The notes: generated from the sequence alone by a model not told the origin. Shown: positions 6,732 through 16,784, counted from the stretch's first letter. The stretch is DNA of 64,000 bases from an uncultured Lachnospiraceae bacterium (GCA_944380315.1 CALWHG010000003.1:30336-94335), one strand, 5' to 3'. Numbers and translations: made by a program.

Positions 6732-9140
6732 TCATTTAAATGTCACTATGGTGACTCCCGTGTCACCCTCGCCATACTCTCCAAGCCTGAAGCTCTTTAC
6801 ATAGGAGAGCTTCCTTAGCCTGCGGTGCACCGCATCCCTGAGGGCTCCTGTTCCGCGGCCATGGACCACCCTGACCGTCTCCAGATGGCCCAGATATGCG
6901 TCATCCAGGAACTTCTCCATCTCCGGTATGGCCTCATCCGTGGTCATGCCTATAAGGTTGACCTCCGATCTGGCCGACATGGCCTTGGGCATGAAGGAGC
7001 CTGAGCCTCCGGAGCCTCCCGTCAGGCCCTTCTGGCCCACAAAGGCCTGCTTCCTTTCCTTTCCCTCGGACTTTTCGTCCACCAGCTCTATATCCTTTAT
7101 ATTGACCTTGGACTTCATGATGCCCAGCTGCACGAACAAATTGCCGTCCTTGTCAGGAAGCGTGGACACGGTACCGGTCATGCCTCCCATGCGGGTGACA
7201 CGTATCCCGTCTCCTATGCGCAGCTTCCTTGCGGAGACCGGCTTCGAGGGGCCCTTGACCCTGAGTCCGCCCTGGGCTTCATTTTTGCGTATGCCAGCCC
7301 TCAGCTTTTCCCTTTCCGCCTCTGCCTCTGAAAATGCTCCCGTGGCCTTGAGCTTGTTTATGCCCTTTATGGCCTCGTCTGCCGTATCCTTGGCATCCTT
7401 GAGTATCCTCTGGGCCTCGGCCCTGGCATCCCTGAGTATCTTGTCCCGGCTCTCCTCGGTCCTGGCCTCCTTGCGTCTCAGCCTGTCCCGAAGTATCTCT
7501 ATCTCCTTTTTATAGCTCTCGGTCTCCTCCCGGGCCTTGAGTGCCGCTGCCCGGTCCTCGTTGAGCTTCGCCACCACATCCTCAAAGCCCGCATCCTCTG
7601 CGGCTATATAGCTCTCGGCCTCCTTGAGTATGTACTCGGGAAGCCCCAGCTTCCTGGATATGGCAAAGGCATTTGACTTGCCCGGTATGCCTATGAGCAG
7701 CCTGTAGGTAGGGCTCAGGGTCTCCACATCAAACTCGCAGCAGGCATTTTCCACCCGCTCTGTCTGCAGGGCATACATCTTGATCTCACTGTAGTGAGTA
7801 GTGGCTATGGTCCTGGTCTGCATCCTCCGAAGGAAATCCAGCACTGCCATGGCCAGGGCTGCGCCCTCCGTAGGATCTGTGCCTGAGCCAAGCTCGTCAA
7901 AAAGACACAGGGACCTGGAGTCCGCCTTAGAAAGTATGTCCACTATATTCTTCATATGGGCTGAAAATGTGGACAGGCTCTGCTCTATGCTCTGCTCATC
8001 GCCTATATCCGCATATACATCGTCAAATACTCCCAGCACCGAGCCCTCCGCCGCAGGTATGTGAAGTCCCGCCTGGCCCATCAGGCTGAGAAGTCCCGCA
8101 GTCTTGAGGGATACGGTCTTTCCGCCTGTATTTGGTCCGGTGATGATCAGAAGATCGAAGTCCTTACCGAGGCTCAGGTCTATGGGCACCACTCGATCCT
8201 TAGGTATGAGCGGATGCCTGGCTGCTTTAAGCTCCACGACCCGGTCCTTGCTGAACACAGGCTCACAGCCTGATATCTCATAGGAATACCTGGCCTTGGC
8301 AAATATCATGTCCAGCTTGCGAAGGAGCTTTACATCGTCTGCAAGCTCCACCGTATAGGGTGTCAGGCTCAGGCTCAGCCTCTCCAGCACCCTCTCTATC
8401 TCCTTCTTCTCCTGTATGGCCAGCTCACTCAGCTCATTGTTGAGGTTGACTATGACCATGGGCTCTATGAACAGGGTCATGCCCGTGGAGGAGGCATCAT
8501 GCACCATGCCGGGCACCCTGGATTTATACTCGGCCTTTACCGGCAGGCAGTACCTTCCGTCCCTCTGAGTGACCACGGAGTCCGTCAGATAATCTCTGTA
8601 GGTATTGAGTAGCCCATTTATGCTGCCATGTATGCGGTCCGAGGTCTGCCGCATCTTTTTGCGTATGGAAAAAAGCTCCGGTGAAGCATCATCGGAGATC
8701 TCGTCCTCAGACAGTATGCACCGCTTTATCTCGTTATTTACGTTCGTCAGGGGCTCCAGCAGGGAAAATGTCTCAGAAAGGCTGTCCTCCCTATCTTCCG
8801 ACTCATCCTCTGACATGCGCCCATACTGCTTGGCCCTGGCCGCCACCGTGAGCACTGCGCTGACCGCCAGCAGCTCCTGGGCCCCCAGAGATCCGGACAC
8901 CTCCACCCTCTTCAAAGACTCTCCTATGTCCTTCACTCCAGCAAAGGACAGGGCCTGCCCCTTGAGTCTGATCCTGTCTCGGGCATCGGAGGTATTTTTC
9001 TGCCACTCCCTTATGCGGCGGATATCCGAGCTCGGCCTGAGCTTTCGGCATAGATCGCTGCCCGCGGCGGAGGTGGCAAACTCCGCAAGTCGGTCTATGA
9101 TCTTATCATATTCAAGTATATGTAATGCTTTTTCTTCCAT
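6732..9140 (-). CDS. mutS2: Endonuclease MutS2 with C-terminal Smr domain
   Basis: About 802 residues from the ATG at 9140 (MEEKALHILEYDKI, the usual MutS2 start). The core and clamp helices fill about 1-320. The MutS-type ATPase follows, with Walker A GPNTGGKT at about 335-342 and a Walker B segment LFDELGSGTDPTEG. A long Glu/Arg/Lys-rich coiled coil spans about 510-620. The C-terminal Smr nuclease domain shows VRVVHGRGTGALRDAVH. MutS2 acts on recombination intermediates, and in Bacillus on collided ribosomes, not in classical mismatch repair. The length is normal for the family. It shares a unit with the downstream response regulator. Confidence 0.93.
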   Translation of the reverse strand: MEEKALHILEYDKIIDRLAEFATSAAGSDLCRKLRPSSDIRRIREWQKNTSDARDRIRLKGQALSFAGVKDIGESLKRVEVSGSLGAQELLAVSAVLTVAARAKQYGRMSEDESEDREDSLSETFSLLEPLTNVNNEIKRCILSEDEISDDASPELFSIRKKMRQTSDRIHGSINGLLNTYRDYLTDSVVTQRDGRYCLPVKAEYKSRVPGMVHDASSTGMTLFIEPMVIVNLNNELSELAIQEKKEIERVLERLSLSLTPYTVELADDVKLLRKLDMIFAKARYSYEISGCEPVFSKDRVVELKAARHPLIPKDRVVPIDLSLGKDFDLLIITGPNTGGKTVSLKTAGLLSLMGQAGLHIPAAEGSVLGVFDDVYADIGDEQSIEQSLSTFSAHMKNIVDILSKADSRSLCLFDELGSGTDPTEGAALAMAVLDFLRRMQTRTIATTHYSEIKMYALQTERVENACCEFDVETLSPTYRLLIGIPGKSNAFAISRKLGLPEYILKEAESYIAAEDAGFEDVVAKLNEDRAAALKAREETESYKKEIEILRDRLRRKEARTEESRDKILRDARAEAQRILKDAKDTADEAIKGINKLKATGAFSEAEAEREKLRAGIRKNEAQGGLRVKGPSKPVSARKLRIGDGIRVTRMGGMTGTVSTLPDKDGNLFVQLGIMKSKVNIKDIELVDEKSEGKERKQAFVGQKGLTGGSGGSGSFMPKAMSARSEVNLIGMTTDEAIPEMEKFLDDAYLGHLETVRVVHGRGTGALRDAVHRRLRKLSYVKSFRLGEYGEGDTGVTIVTFK

Positions 9141-9267
9141 GCCTATTATTTTACAGTAAAACAGCCGAATATCAACGGGAAAAATCAGATCCCGGGGCAT
9201 ATTGACATCCGAAAGCCTATATGATTATGATATCCATGATACAAAGGCCATGAAGGAGGAAGCTGAC

Positions 9268-10980
9268 ATGAAGGTCATCATAGTGGGAGGAGTAGCCGGA
9301 GGAGCAAGTGCGGCAGCGCGCATAAGGAGGCTTGATGAAGCTGCGGAGATCAGGATCTATGAGCGCTCAGGCTTCATATCATATGCCAACTGCGGACTTC
9401 CATATTATATAGGCGGAGTCATAACCAATGAAGAGGAGCTTACGATCCAGAGCCCTGAAAGCTTCAGGGAAAGATTCAATATAGACGTTCATGTGCGGCA
9501 CGAGGTCACCGCCATAGATCCCGGTTCAAAAAAGGTCACGGTCCATGACCTTGACTCCGGCAGATACTTTGAGGACAGCTATGATAAGCTGCTTTTATCT
9601 CCAGGAGCGAGGCCCACAGAGCCGGAGCTGAAAGGCCTTGATCTTCCTGGCCTCTTTAAGCTTCGCACCGTGGAGGACACCCTCGCCATACACACCTACA
9701 TACAGGAGCATCATCCCTCCTCAGCCGTACTGGCAGGAGGCGGCTTCATAGGCGTGGAGCTGGCTGAAAATCTGTGTCAGCTCGGGCTTTCGGTCACCAT
9801 AGTCCAGCGTCCCCGTCATCTCATGAATACCCTTGATCCCGAGATGGCTTCCTTCCTCCATGCTCGTATGAAAAGGGCAGGCATAAGGCTCGTGCTCGGG
9901 CATACGGTGGAGGGCTTCGAGGCTGCAGATCCCTCCGGTGCAGACTCAGGCAGGATACATATGCTCCTTAAGGATGAAGAGCCCATAGATGCTGACATGG
10001 CCATACTGTGCATAGGCGTGACTCCTGACACAGAACTGGCAAAAAGCGCCGGACTTGAGCTCGGTACAAAGGGCAGCATAGTCGTCAACGACCGTATGGA
10101 GACCTCTGCTCCCGATATCTACGCAGCAGGTGACGCCGTGGAGATCAGGCACAGGGTATCCGGGCAGAAGGCTGTCATATCTCTGGCAGGGCCTGCCAAC
10201 AGACAGGGCCGCATAGCTGCAGACAATATCTGCGGAGGAAACAGCCATTATCCCGGCTCCCTTGGGTCCTCTGTCATAAAGGTATTTGACATGACCGCAG
10301 CCTCTACCGGCCTTTCAGAGCAGGCAGCCATAAAGGCAGGCCTTTCCTGCGACAAGGTATACCTCTCACCCCAGAGCCATGCGGGCTACTACCCCGGAGC
10401 AAAGCCCATGTACCTCAAGGTCATCTTTGAAAAGGAAAACTATCGTCTCCTGGGATCTCAGGCTGTAGGCTATGAGGGCGTAGACAAACGCATGGATGTA
10501 TTGGCCACAGCCATATGCTCCGGCATGTCGGCCCTCGAGCTTAAGGATCTGGACCTCTGCTATGCTCCGCCTTATTCCTCAGCCAAGGATCCCGTCAACA
10601 TGGCAGGCTTCATGATAGACAATATAAAAAATGACAGACTGCGCCAGTATTTCTGGCACGATCTGTCTGAGCTCCCTCGTGATGGCAGCGCGACCTTGCT
10701 GGATGTCCGTACTCCCGGAGAATACTCTCGGGGCCACATCGACGGCTTCATAAACATACCCGTAGACGAGCTCAGGGACAGGCTCTCCGAGCTGGATCCC
10801 GGAAAGATCGCCTATGTCATATGTCAGAGCGGTATCCGAAGCTATATCGCCTGCCGCATACTGATGCAGCATGGCTTCGATGCACGCAACTTCTCAGGAG
10901 GCTATGGCCTTTATGCCGCCATAAGCCATGATGAGATGCTGGCAGAAAAAGTAAGCGCCTGCGGTATGGTAAAGGATTGA
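9268..10980 (+). CDS. CoA-disulfide reductase / NADH oxidase with rhodanese domain
   Basis: 570 residues from the ATG at 9268, where AAGGAGGA is well placed; an earlier in-frame start has no such site. It starts with the FAD-binding VIIVGGVAGGASAA. Cys42 in SYANCGLPYY is the redox cysteine of the CoADR/Nox family. A second Rossmann segment (VLAGGGFIGVELAENL) binds NAD(P)H, and the DIYAAGD motif binds the flavin. A rhodanese domain (about 470-565) carries its own active Cys at about 519 in VICQSGIRS. Relatives reduce CoA disulfides, CoA persulfide or polysulfide, so the fused form probably handles sulfane sulfur. Divergent from mutS2. Confidence 0.9.
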   Translation: MKVIIVGGVAGGASAAARIRRLDEAAEIRIYERSGFISYANCGLPYYIGGVITNEEELTIQSPESFRERFNIDVHVRHEVTAIDPGSKKVTVHDLDSGRYFEDSYDKLLLSPGARPTEPELKGLDLPGLFKLRTVEDTLAIHTYIQEHHPSSAVLAGGGFIGVELAENLCQLGLSVTIVQRPRHLMNTLDPEMASFLHARMKRAGIRLVLGHTVEGFEAADPSGADSGRIHMLLKDEEPIDADMAILCIGVTPDTELAKSAGLELGTKGSIVVNDRMETSAPDIYAAGDAVEIRHRVSGQKAVISLAGPANRQGRIAADNICGGNSHYPGSLGSSVIKVFDMTAASTGLSEQAAIKAGLSCDKVYLSPQSHAGYYPGAKPMYLKVIFEKENYRLLGSQAVGYEGVDKRMDVLATAICSGMSALELKDLDLCYAPPYSSAKDPVNMAGFMIDNIKNDRLRQYFWHDLSELPRDGSATLLDVRTPGEYSRGHIDGFINIPVDELRDRLSELDPGKIAYVICQSGIRSYIACRILMQHGFDARNFSGGYGLYAAISHDEMLAEKVSACGMVKD

Positions 10981-10983
10981 TCC

Positions 10984-11928
10984 TCAATCCTTTACCCACC
11001 TAAGGACCTCCTCGTAAGGCGCATCCACCATATCCGCTATCTGATCAGGACTCATTCCCGATTTGAACATCCTTAGAGCTATGATCTTTCGTTCTTCGGT
11101 CCTCCCTTCTTTGCGGCCTTCATTATGTCCTTCTTCCAAAAGCTCTTCTGACTTAAGCTTAAGTATATTTCCTCCCATGATCTCACCTAACCTTTCTCTT
11201 GCCTGACCTTCGGGTAAAACATGTTCAACGACCGTCCTCATAAGATCTGTCAGATCCACCAACAGCTCCGGCATATCTCTTTGCTCGCTCCAATCCATGA
11301 GACGTTCTAAAATATCCCGAAACTCATCAATCACCTCTCCCATCTTTGTATCATCGGGTGACCCTCTTTTTAAAAAATGCTCATATCTGAGCACATAGTA
11401 TGGGAGCAACATCAGCAAACCTTTTTCAAATATCTCTTCCGCATCAAACCTGTTTGCCCGTATCACAGGTACACTGTAGTCAATATACCTTCCATCAGGA
11501 AGATACAGTCTTACTTCATGTGCTACAGGCAGTCTCCGGTGGTTCCTGATGTAAAATACACAGGATCTCGGTAGTCTTATGCTTATTCGTCCGCCATCCT
11601 CCATCAACGCATGCTCCTGTGCTATGGCAATATCATATTCCAGCATACGTATCGCCATCCGGCCATCCCTTTGTGACTGGCACTCGATATGATAAATATT
11701 ACTGCCTATCTTCAATATCGAATCTGTAATGACCTTTCCATAGCTCTCATAAAACTCATTTCTGAGCTGCTCAAAAGTCTGATCCTCAGTATAATCAGTA
11801 CCAAATGCCTCGTTTATTATAGGTATCATCAAAAAAGGCATCTTCTGAGCCATGGTTCGGAATACATCATCAAAGGTCGAATTAAAGTCACTACAGCTAT
11901 ACTCCGTACTTTCCATATCCTTATTCAT
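10984..11928 (-). CDS. Rpn-family (PD-(D/E)XK) recombination-promoting nuclease/putative transposase
   Basis: 314 residues. The N-terminal half carries the typical run FDDVFRTMAQKMPFLMIPIINEAFG, then a nuclease core with DSILKIGSNIYHIECQSQRDGRMAIRMLEYD at about 72-101 (acidic residue, then E-x-Q). The C-terminus has a Glu/Lys/Arg-rich helix (GHNEGRKEGRTEERKI) and a short helical motif FKSGMSPDQIADMVDAP, as in many Rpn proteins. The family is PD-(D/E)XK and relatives promote RecA-independent recombination; some act in phage defence. AAGGAGA precedes the ATG. It converges on the CoA-disulfide reductase with three bases between stops. Confidence 0.87.
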   Translation of the reverse strand: MNKDMESTEYSCSDFNSTFDDVFRTMAQKMPFLMIPIINEAFGTDYTEDQTFEQLRNEFYESYGKVITDSILKIGSNIYHIECQSQRDGRMAIRMLEYDIAIAQEHALMEDGGRISIRLPRSCVFYIRNHRRLPVAHEVRLYLPDGRYIDYSVPVIRANRFDAEEIFEKGLLMLLPYYVLRYEHFLKRGSPDDTKMGEVIDEFRDILERLMDWSEQRDMPELLVDLTDLMRTVVEHVLPEGQARERLGEIMGGNILKLKSEELLEEGHNEGRKEGRTEERKIIALRMFKSGMSPDQIADMVDAPYEEVLRWVKD

Positions 11929-12176
11929 TTTTCTCTCCTTCGATTATATTTTAGTGGAATTTTGTTGTCAACGAATGTCGACTTTCAGATAAATCTCAGA
12001 TAAGATGGCCAAAGATTATATCAGAACTTATATGAAATATGTAATAGAAATGATCAATACCAGCATCAGGCAGAAAAGCCCGTGCTGATATTGACCATCT
12101 TAGCATACTCAAGAAAATATTAACAGAAGTTTATGAAAATTTCAGAGCTACTTTTTTTGTGTCAAGGTCAGCCCTG

Positions 12177-13031
12177 TTATTTCACCTCAGGATACTTCTC
12201 GGGATAAAAAGCCATGACGGCCTTTGCCCTGTCCATGAGGATGTCTCTCCAGGCATAGTCTGCCAGGAATACACTGTAGTCATTTGTATCCTCAGGTATG
12301 TTCGGCATGATGTTGCCCTGGTTGAGGTGGCTGGGCATGCATACATCCACCTTCCACTCTGCCATCTCAAGGCAGTCGGCAACGAATCTGTATGCCTGCT
12401 CCTTACTCTGTCCGTTTGCCTTGAGCATCTCCGGCTTCATGTGAGGCATGACACCCAGGCCTCCGTGCATGGCGCACCTGTAGGTCTTGCCTGTCTCCTC
12501 ATCGGTATCATCAAACCAGAAGCTGGTGGCACCGGGAGTATGTCCGGGGCAGAGCTTGGTATGTATCTCAAACCTGCCAAGCTTTATGGGCTTTGAGTCA
12601 TCATAAAAATGCTCCACATCATAGGGGATGGTAGGCATTGGCTTCGTATCATCCTTATGAAGCTGATGCTGCTGCTCGTCTATCTCAGAGATCCAGACCT
12701 CAGCGCCGCTCATCTCCTTGAGCATACGGCAGCCATTTACATGATCTCCATGCCAGTGGCTCAGGAGTATCATCTTTATGTCCCTGGGATCATGACCCGT
12801 GCGCCAGATACGGTCTATGAGCATATAAAGGGTCTGCTCATATCCGGTATCTATGAGGATCAGGCCTTCTCCTGAATCCAGCAGGTATGCCGCCACATCG
12901 TCCTGACCGCCCACGTTCCACACATGGGGAGCCACTCTGTAAGCAGGCACCTCATAAAGCCATCTGTGGTCCAGATCCTTTCCGCATCTCAGGGGAGGGA
13001 CTGCCGCATAGAAAAACTTTTTCTCTTCCAT
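12177..13031 (-). CDS. Metallo-beta-lactamase-fold hydrolase (paralogue 1, B3-like)
   Basis: 284 residues, cytoplasmic (no signal peptide). Metal ligands match subclass-B3-like enzymes: HWHGDH at 92-97, a His in CPGHTPG and a His in PSHLNQG. It is the most divergent of four paralogues here: it lacks the insert that the others have after the DEVEH segment and begins MEEKKFFYAAVPPL. It starts four bases after paralogue 2 and is the last gene of a unit with the DASS transporter. The fold serves many hydrolases, so the substrate cannot be named; lactone or ester opening of an imported organic acid fits the context. Confidence 0.85.
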   Translation of the reverse strand: MEEKKFFYAAVPPLRCGKDLDHRWLYEVPAYRVAPHVWNVGGQDDVAAYLLDSGEGLILIDTGYEQTLYMLIDRIWRTGHDPRDIKMILLSHWHGDHVNGCRMLKEMSGAEVWISEIDEQQHQLHKDDTKPMPTIPYDVEHFYDDSKPIKLGRFEIHTKLCPGHTPGATSFWFDDTDEETGKTYRCAMHGGLGVMPHMKPEMLKANGQSKEQAYRFVADCLEMAEWKVDVCMPSHLNQGNIMPNIPEDTNDYSVFLADYAWRDILMDRAKAVMAFYPEKYPEVK

Positions 13032-13034
13032 GGA

Positions 13035-13970
13035 TCAGCCCTTCTTTACCTCAGGATATACATCGGGATAGAATTCCTTCACTGCATCTGCCCTGTTGAT
13101 CAGCACGTCTGCCCATGCATAGTCCGCTACGAATACACTGTAATCGTTGGGGTCCTTCGGTATGTTGGGAAGGATGTTGGCCTGGTTCAGGTGGCTTGAA
13201 AGGGCTATGTCCACAGGCAGCTTCGCAAGCTCATAGCAGTCCTTTACGAACTGATGGGCCATGGATTCGGGATATCCGTCATATGCCAGCTGCTCAGGCC
13301 TCATCATGGGATTTACTCCAAGGCCTCCGTGAAGGGCTACCTTGTAGGTCTTTCCGGTCTCATCATCTGTATCCTCGAAGAAGAAGCTGGTAACACCGGG
13401 TGTATGTCCGGGGCAGAGCTTCGTCCTGATGGTGAACCTTCCCATGACTATGGGCTTGTCATCATCGTAGAAGTTGGTCACCTCGTAAGGATAGTCTGCC
13501 CTCTTTCCGGAAAGCTTGGCCTCCTCCGTGTCTGCATCCACCCAGGTCATGGTCCTTCTTCCCTCTATCATCTTGGGATATCCTACCTTACCCTCATGCT
13601 TCTTATGCTCCACCTCATCCTCACGGGACAGCCAGATCTCTGCTCCGCTAAGCTCATGAAGCACTCTTGCGTTGCAGCTGTGGTCTCCGTGCCAGTGGGT
13701 AAGGAAGATCTTCTTTATGTCTCTGGGATCATGGCCAGACTCCCAGATACGCTCTATAACGAGATAGCAGGTCTCTGCATTGAGTCCTGTGTCGATGAGT
13801 ATCAGGCCCTCTCCTGTATCAAGCAGGAATACGGCTACGTTGTCCTGGCCTCCCACGTTCCATACGTGGGGTGCGTTCCTGTATGCGGGTACCGTATGCT
13901 CCCAATGGGTGGACATGCTCTTGTCATCAAGGCGTCCTGTGGTGGGCGCGTAGAAGAATTTCTTTTCCAT
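13035..13970 (-). CDS. Metallo-beta-lactamase-fold hydrolase (paralogue 2)
   Basis: 311 residues. Ligand set His92, His94, Asp96, His97 (HWHGDH), His189 (CPGHTPG) and His260 (SSHLNQ), a B3-like pattern. No signal peptide, so it works in the cytoplasm. AAAGGA precedes the ATG at 13970. It lies 18 bases behind the first DASS transporter gene and is surely in one unit with it. Paralogue 4 (21074-22009) differs at only about eight residues, and part of the two genes is identical in DNA. The product probably acts on whatever the transporter imports; this is inference. Confidence 0.87.
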   Translation of the reverse strand: MEKKFFYAPTTGRLDDKSMSTHWEHTVPAYRNAPHVWNVGGQDNVAVFLLDTGEGLILIDTGLNAETCYLVIERIWESGHDPRDIKKIFLTHWHGDHSCNARVLHELSGAEIWLSREDEVEHKKHEGKVGYPKMIEGRRTMTWVDADTEEAKLSGKRADYPYEVTNFYDDDKPIVMGRFTIRTKLCPGHTPGVTSFFFEDTDDETGKTYKVALHGGLGVNPMMRPEQLAYDGYPESMAHQFVKDCYELAKLPVDIALSSHLNQANILPNIPKDPNDYSVFVADYAWADVLINRADAVKEFYPDVYPEVKKG

Positions 13971-13988
13971 ATGAGTCCTTTCCTTTCT

Positions 13989-15275
13989 TTATCCGTAGAT
14001 CGGGTACCAGAAGTTGGCTGAAAGAGCTATGGTCACGATGGCTATGATGATATAAGGGATCGTGAACTTGAGCACCTTTGATACCTGATAGTTTCCTGCA
14101 GCATATATAAGTGCGGTCTCTGCAGCTCCTGAAGGGAAGCCGAGGGAGATGACGTTTGCTATGGCGATGATGAGCATGACACCTCTGGGATCCCAGTTAC
14201 CTGCCAGACATACGGTAGCAGCTACTGTATACAGTATGTTTGCTGTAGCGGAGTTTGACATGAATGTGGTCATGACTACGCATACTGCGGTAAACAGGAA
14301 CATAACAGCGAGAGAGCTGGGCTGTCCGCCAAGTGCTGTGAGGATAGCGTTGCCCATGATCTCACCGGCTCCGGTGGAGGTCATAGCCTGAGCTACTCCA
14401 AGTACTCCGGCCATCAGGAAGATCATGTCAGATGTAAGTGCCTTTGTTACCTCGGGGACCTTGAGGGCCTTGCCGTATATAAGTACGAGTACGCCTGCAG
14501 CGGGAGCCACATACATAAGACTTCCGGTCCACTTGTTGAGCACCAGGACTGCCATGACTGCTATGAAGGTGACATATACGAGCTTCTCCTGTGCAGGAGG
14601 AAGCACTTCGGTATCCTTGACCTCCTTAAGTCCCTTGGTGGAGATGTTGCCATGCTTGGGAAGTACTCGCCAGAAGATCAGGCAGTATATGGTCAGGCAC
14701 ACAACAGGGAACATCATGACCTTGAACTTGTCGAACATCTGAAGCAGATAAGCCTCATTTGTGATGATCTCTGAATAACGGGCATTGATGGTAGCAAAGG
14801 AAGTAGCACCCATACCTATGGGCAGGAAGCCCTTCCATGCACAGGATATACCAAGCATGGGCATCAGCAGACGGCTGGGAGTGACCTCTCCTTCTTCACC
14901 GAGAGTAGTAAGGAACACTACCATGATGGAGAATGTAGCAGTTGCAGGGATGAACTGAACGAATGCTATGACTATCAGGAAGAAGAACACGATCAGGATC
15001 ATGCCTGTCTTTCCGCTCAGGTCATTGACCTTCTTTCTGATGGTGGGAACTATGCTGGTCTTTGTGATCGCCGAGCTGAGGGCCATCATGGGAGCTACCA
15101 GTATGATGGACTGGTTCGTAAATCCGGAAAATGCCTCCGTAGGACTAAGTATCCCAAATATGGCCAGCAGTGCACAGCAGGTCATGGTGGTCACGCCCAT
15201 GGGGAACTTCTGCCATACGAACATGAAGATCATGAACGCCATGATCAGCAGTGTGATGATAAGCTGAGTATTCAT
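13989..15275 (-). CDS. DASS/SLC13-type anion transporter (paralogue 1)
   Basis: 428 residues and very hydrophobic, with about 11-12 membrane segments. It belongs to the ArsB/CitT/SLC13 transporter superfamily. The repeated hairpin regions FIPATATFSIMVVF and SNSATANILYTVAA, and GNWDPRGVML, are typical of divalent-anion sodium symporters. AAAGGAG precedes the ATG. It heads a unit with metallo-hydrolases 2 and 1. Likely substrates are di- or tricarboxylates or sugar acids, given the enolase-superfamily gene upstream. Two paralogues occur in the window (22095-23363 and 28747-30024). Confidence 0.87.
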   Translation of the reverse strand: MNTQLIITLLIMAFMIFMFVWQKFPMGVTTMTCCALLAIFGILSPTEAFSGFTNQSIILVAPMMALSSAITKTSIVPTIRKKVNDLSGKTGMILIVFFFLIVIAFVQFIPATATFSIMVVFLTTLGEEGEVTPSRLLMPMLGISCAWKGFLPIGMGATSFATINARYSEIITNEAYLLQMFDKFKVMMFPVVCLTIYCLIFWRVLPKHGNISTKGLKEVKDTEVLPPAQEKLVYVTFIAVMAVLVLNKWTGSLMYVAPAAGVLVLIYGKALKVPEVTKALTSDMIFLMAGVLGVAQAMTSTGAGEIMGNAILTALGGQPSSLAVMFLFTAVCVVMTTFMSNSATANILYTVAATVCLAGNWDPRGVMLIIAIANVISLGFPSGAAETALIYAAGNYQVSKVLKFTIPYIIIAIVTIALSANFWYPIYG

Positions 15276-15336
15276 ACTCTTACCTCTCCTTTAAAATGAT
15301 TGATTCCGTATCTCAAGCGCGCTTTTGTGTATATTT

Positions 15337-15364
15337 ACTATACCACAGTCAGATAAAAAGTGAA
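15337..15364 (-). promoter_or_regulatory. Candidate promoter of the DASS-hydrolase unit
   Basis: On the minus strand TTCACT (15364-15359) and TATAGT (15342-15337) are 16 bases apart, about 60 bases before the transporter start. This is the best match in the 202-base gap between the transporter and the enolase-like gene. A LysR protein could bind the A/T-rich flank. No intrinsic terminator with a T tract is visible behind the enolase-like gene, so read-through from it is possible. Confidence 0.4.
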
Positions 15365-15477
15365 CGCTTGTGCAATCTATCTCATTTCGATGGGACTATT
15401 CAAAAAATCTATAGCATGTATCTGCCCTGCCTCTTGACTGGGGCTCCAGGTCTTCGGAGATCCCCGGCCTCAGAGCC

Positions 15478-16662
15478 TCAGTCTGAAAAGTACTGTATGC
15501 CCGCCAGGCAGCCATCTGCCCCGAGCCTGTCAAGGTCGACTCTCACTGGTATACCGGGTATGTCAGGCAGATACATCCTTCCGTCCCGAAGCTCACCATG
15601 CACAGAGTAGTAGTCCTCCACATAGTCCGAGTTGGGCTTATGGAACTCTATGAGCTCTCCCTCTTCAAGGAGCGCTCCCACGAGCACTCCCGGCAGGTAT
15701 CCCTGTCCGCTGGTTATGCGGCAGCCATGCCGCCTTCCATAGTCAGCGACTCTGAGGGTCTCCGCCAGGGTATACATGAAGGGCAGAGGCTGAAGCACCT
15801 TGACGCCCGCCTTCACATAGGAGACATAGTCATTGAAATGCTTCGCAGACTCACCCATGGCTATGGGCACCTCCAGGCCCTCCTCCTTCATCATGGACGA
15901 CAGCCTCTCTATCTCCTCCATCTCATAGGCCTGTACCGGCTCCTCGTACCACTCTATGCCGTATTCATGGGCTCCTCTGATGAATTCCATGCAGGTCTCC
16001 GCATCCCAGGCCTGGTTGCTGTCCACGGCTATCCGAAAATCAGGCCCCAGGGCCCTGCGGACCTTTTCCATGCGTCTTATGTCCCGCTCAGGCTCTGCTA
16101 TGCTGATCTTGAACTTGGTGGCCCTGAAGCCTGCCTCCTTTATAGCCACGAGCTCCTCCACCAGCTCCTCATCGGAGCGCAGCACTGAGCCGCCTCCCTT
16201 ATATACGTCACAGTAGTCCCGCTTTGCGCCCAGCATGCGATGAAGCGGCATGCCCTTTCGTCTGGCCAGCAGGTCAAACATCATGAGCTCCAGCTGAGAC
16301 ATGGCCTGGAAGGTACCTACTGCGGCCCTTTCCTTCCAGTAAAACAGCCGTCTCCACTCAAGGTTAGTCCTTGGTGTGCTGTCCCTGAGCATCATGGGGA
16401 GGAATATCTGCCATACCGCCGGCGAAGCCGTGCTCTCACCGTAGTAGCCCTCACTGTCATAGATGCGCATCCAGGTTGGAAAGCTCCACTCCCGACTCAC
16501 CTTGCCGGTGCCGTCCTTCCACACCTTTTCCCTGGGCTTTTTATTGAAGGTATAAAGCTCCGCCCGGACTATCCTTATCTTGTCGGGAAATGCCAGACCC
16601 TCGTTTATCTTCATAGCTATAGTCTGCTCTATCTCTCCGTCTATCATGTACTTCAGGCTCAT
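15478..16662 (-). CDS. Enolase-superfamily dehydratase/racemase (mandelate racemase group)
   Basis: 394 residues. The capping domain covers about 25-150 and the barrel the rest. The barrel shows a KxK pair (Lys183, Lys185 in TKFKIS), then three metal ligands: Asp214 (AVDSNQ), Glu240 (WYEEP) and Glu271 (AMGES). A KxK base with this order is seen in acid-sugar dehydratases such as glucarate dehydratase and in muconate-type enzymes. The exact sugar acid cannot be read from sequence. It lies between two LysR genes and the first DASS transporter, all on the same strand, so it likely acts on the transporter's cargo. GGGGGG eight bases before the ATG is the ribosome site. Confidence 0.85.
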   Translation of the reverse strand: MSLKYMIDGEIEQTIAMKINEGLAFPDKIRIVRAELYTFNKKPREKVWKDGTGKVSREWSFPTWMRIYDSEGYYGESTASPAVWQIFLPMMLRDSTPRTNLEWRRLFYWKERAAVGTFQAMSQLELMMFDLLARRKGMPLHRMLGAKRDYCDVYKGGGSVLRSDEELVEELVAIKEAGFRATKFKISIAEPERDIRRMEKVRRALGPDFRIAVDSNQAWDAETCMEFIRGAHEYGIEWYEEPVQAYEMEEIERLSSMMKEEGLEVPIAMGESAKHFNDYVSYVKAGVKVLQPLPFMYTLAETLRVADYGRRHGCRITSGQGYLPGVLVGALLEEGELIEFHKPNSDYVEDYYSVHGELRDGRMYLPDIPGIPVRVDLDRLGADGCLAGIQYFSD

Positions 16663-16784
16663 AAAAACAACCCCCCTTTGCCTGTACTTTACATCAGTAT
16701 AAGCAAAGAGGGATGAATTATAAAATATATAAAATCAATGGATGACTTTAAAAGTCCTATAGATGAGCTCCGGCCGGATCCTGA

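Noticed and set aside
12052-12096. Hairpin in the gap between the Rpn gene and hydrolase 1
   Set aside because: GATCAATACCAGCA pairs with TGCTGATATTGACC only with two weak positions, and no T run follows on either strand.
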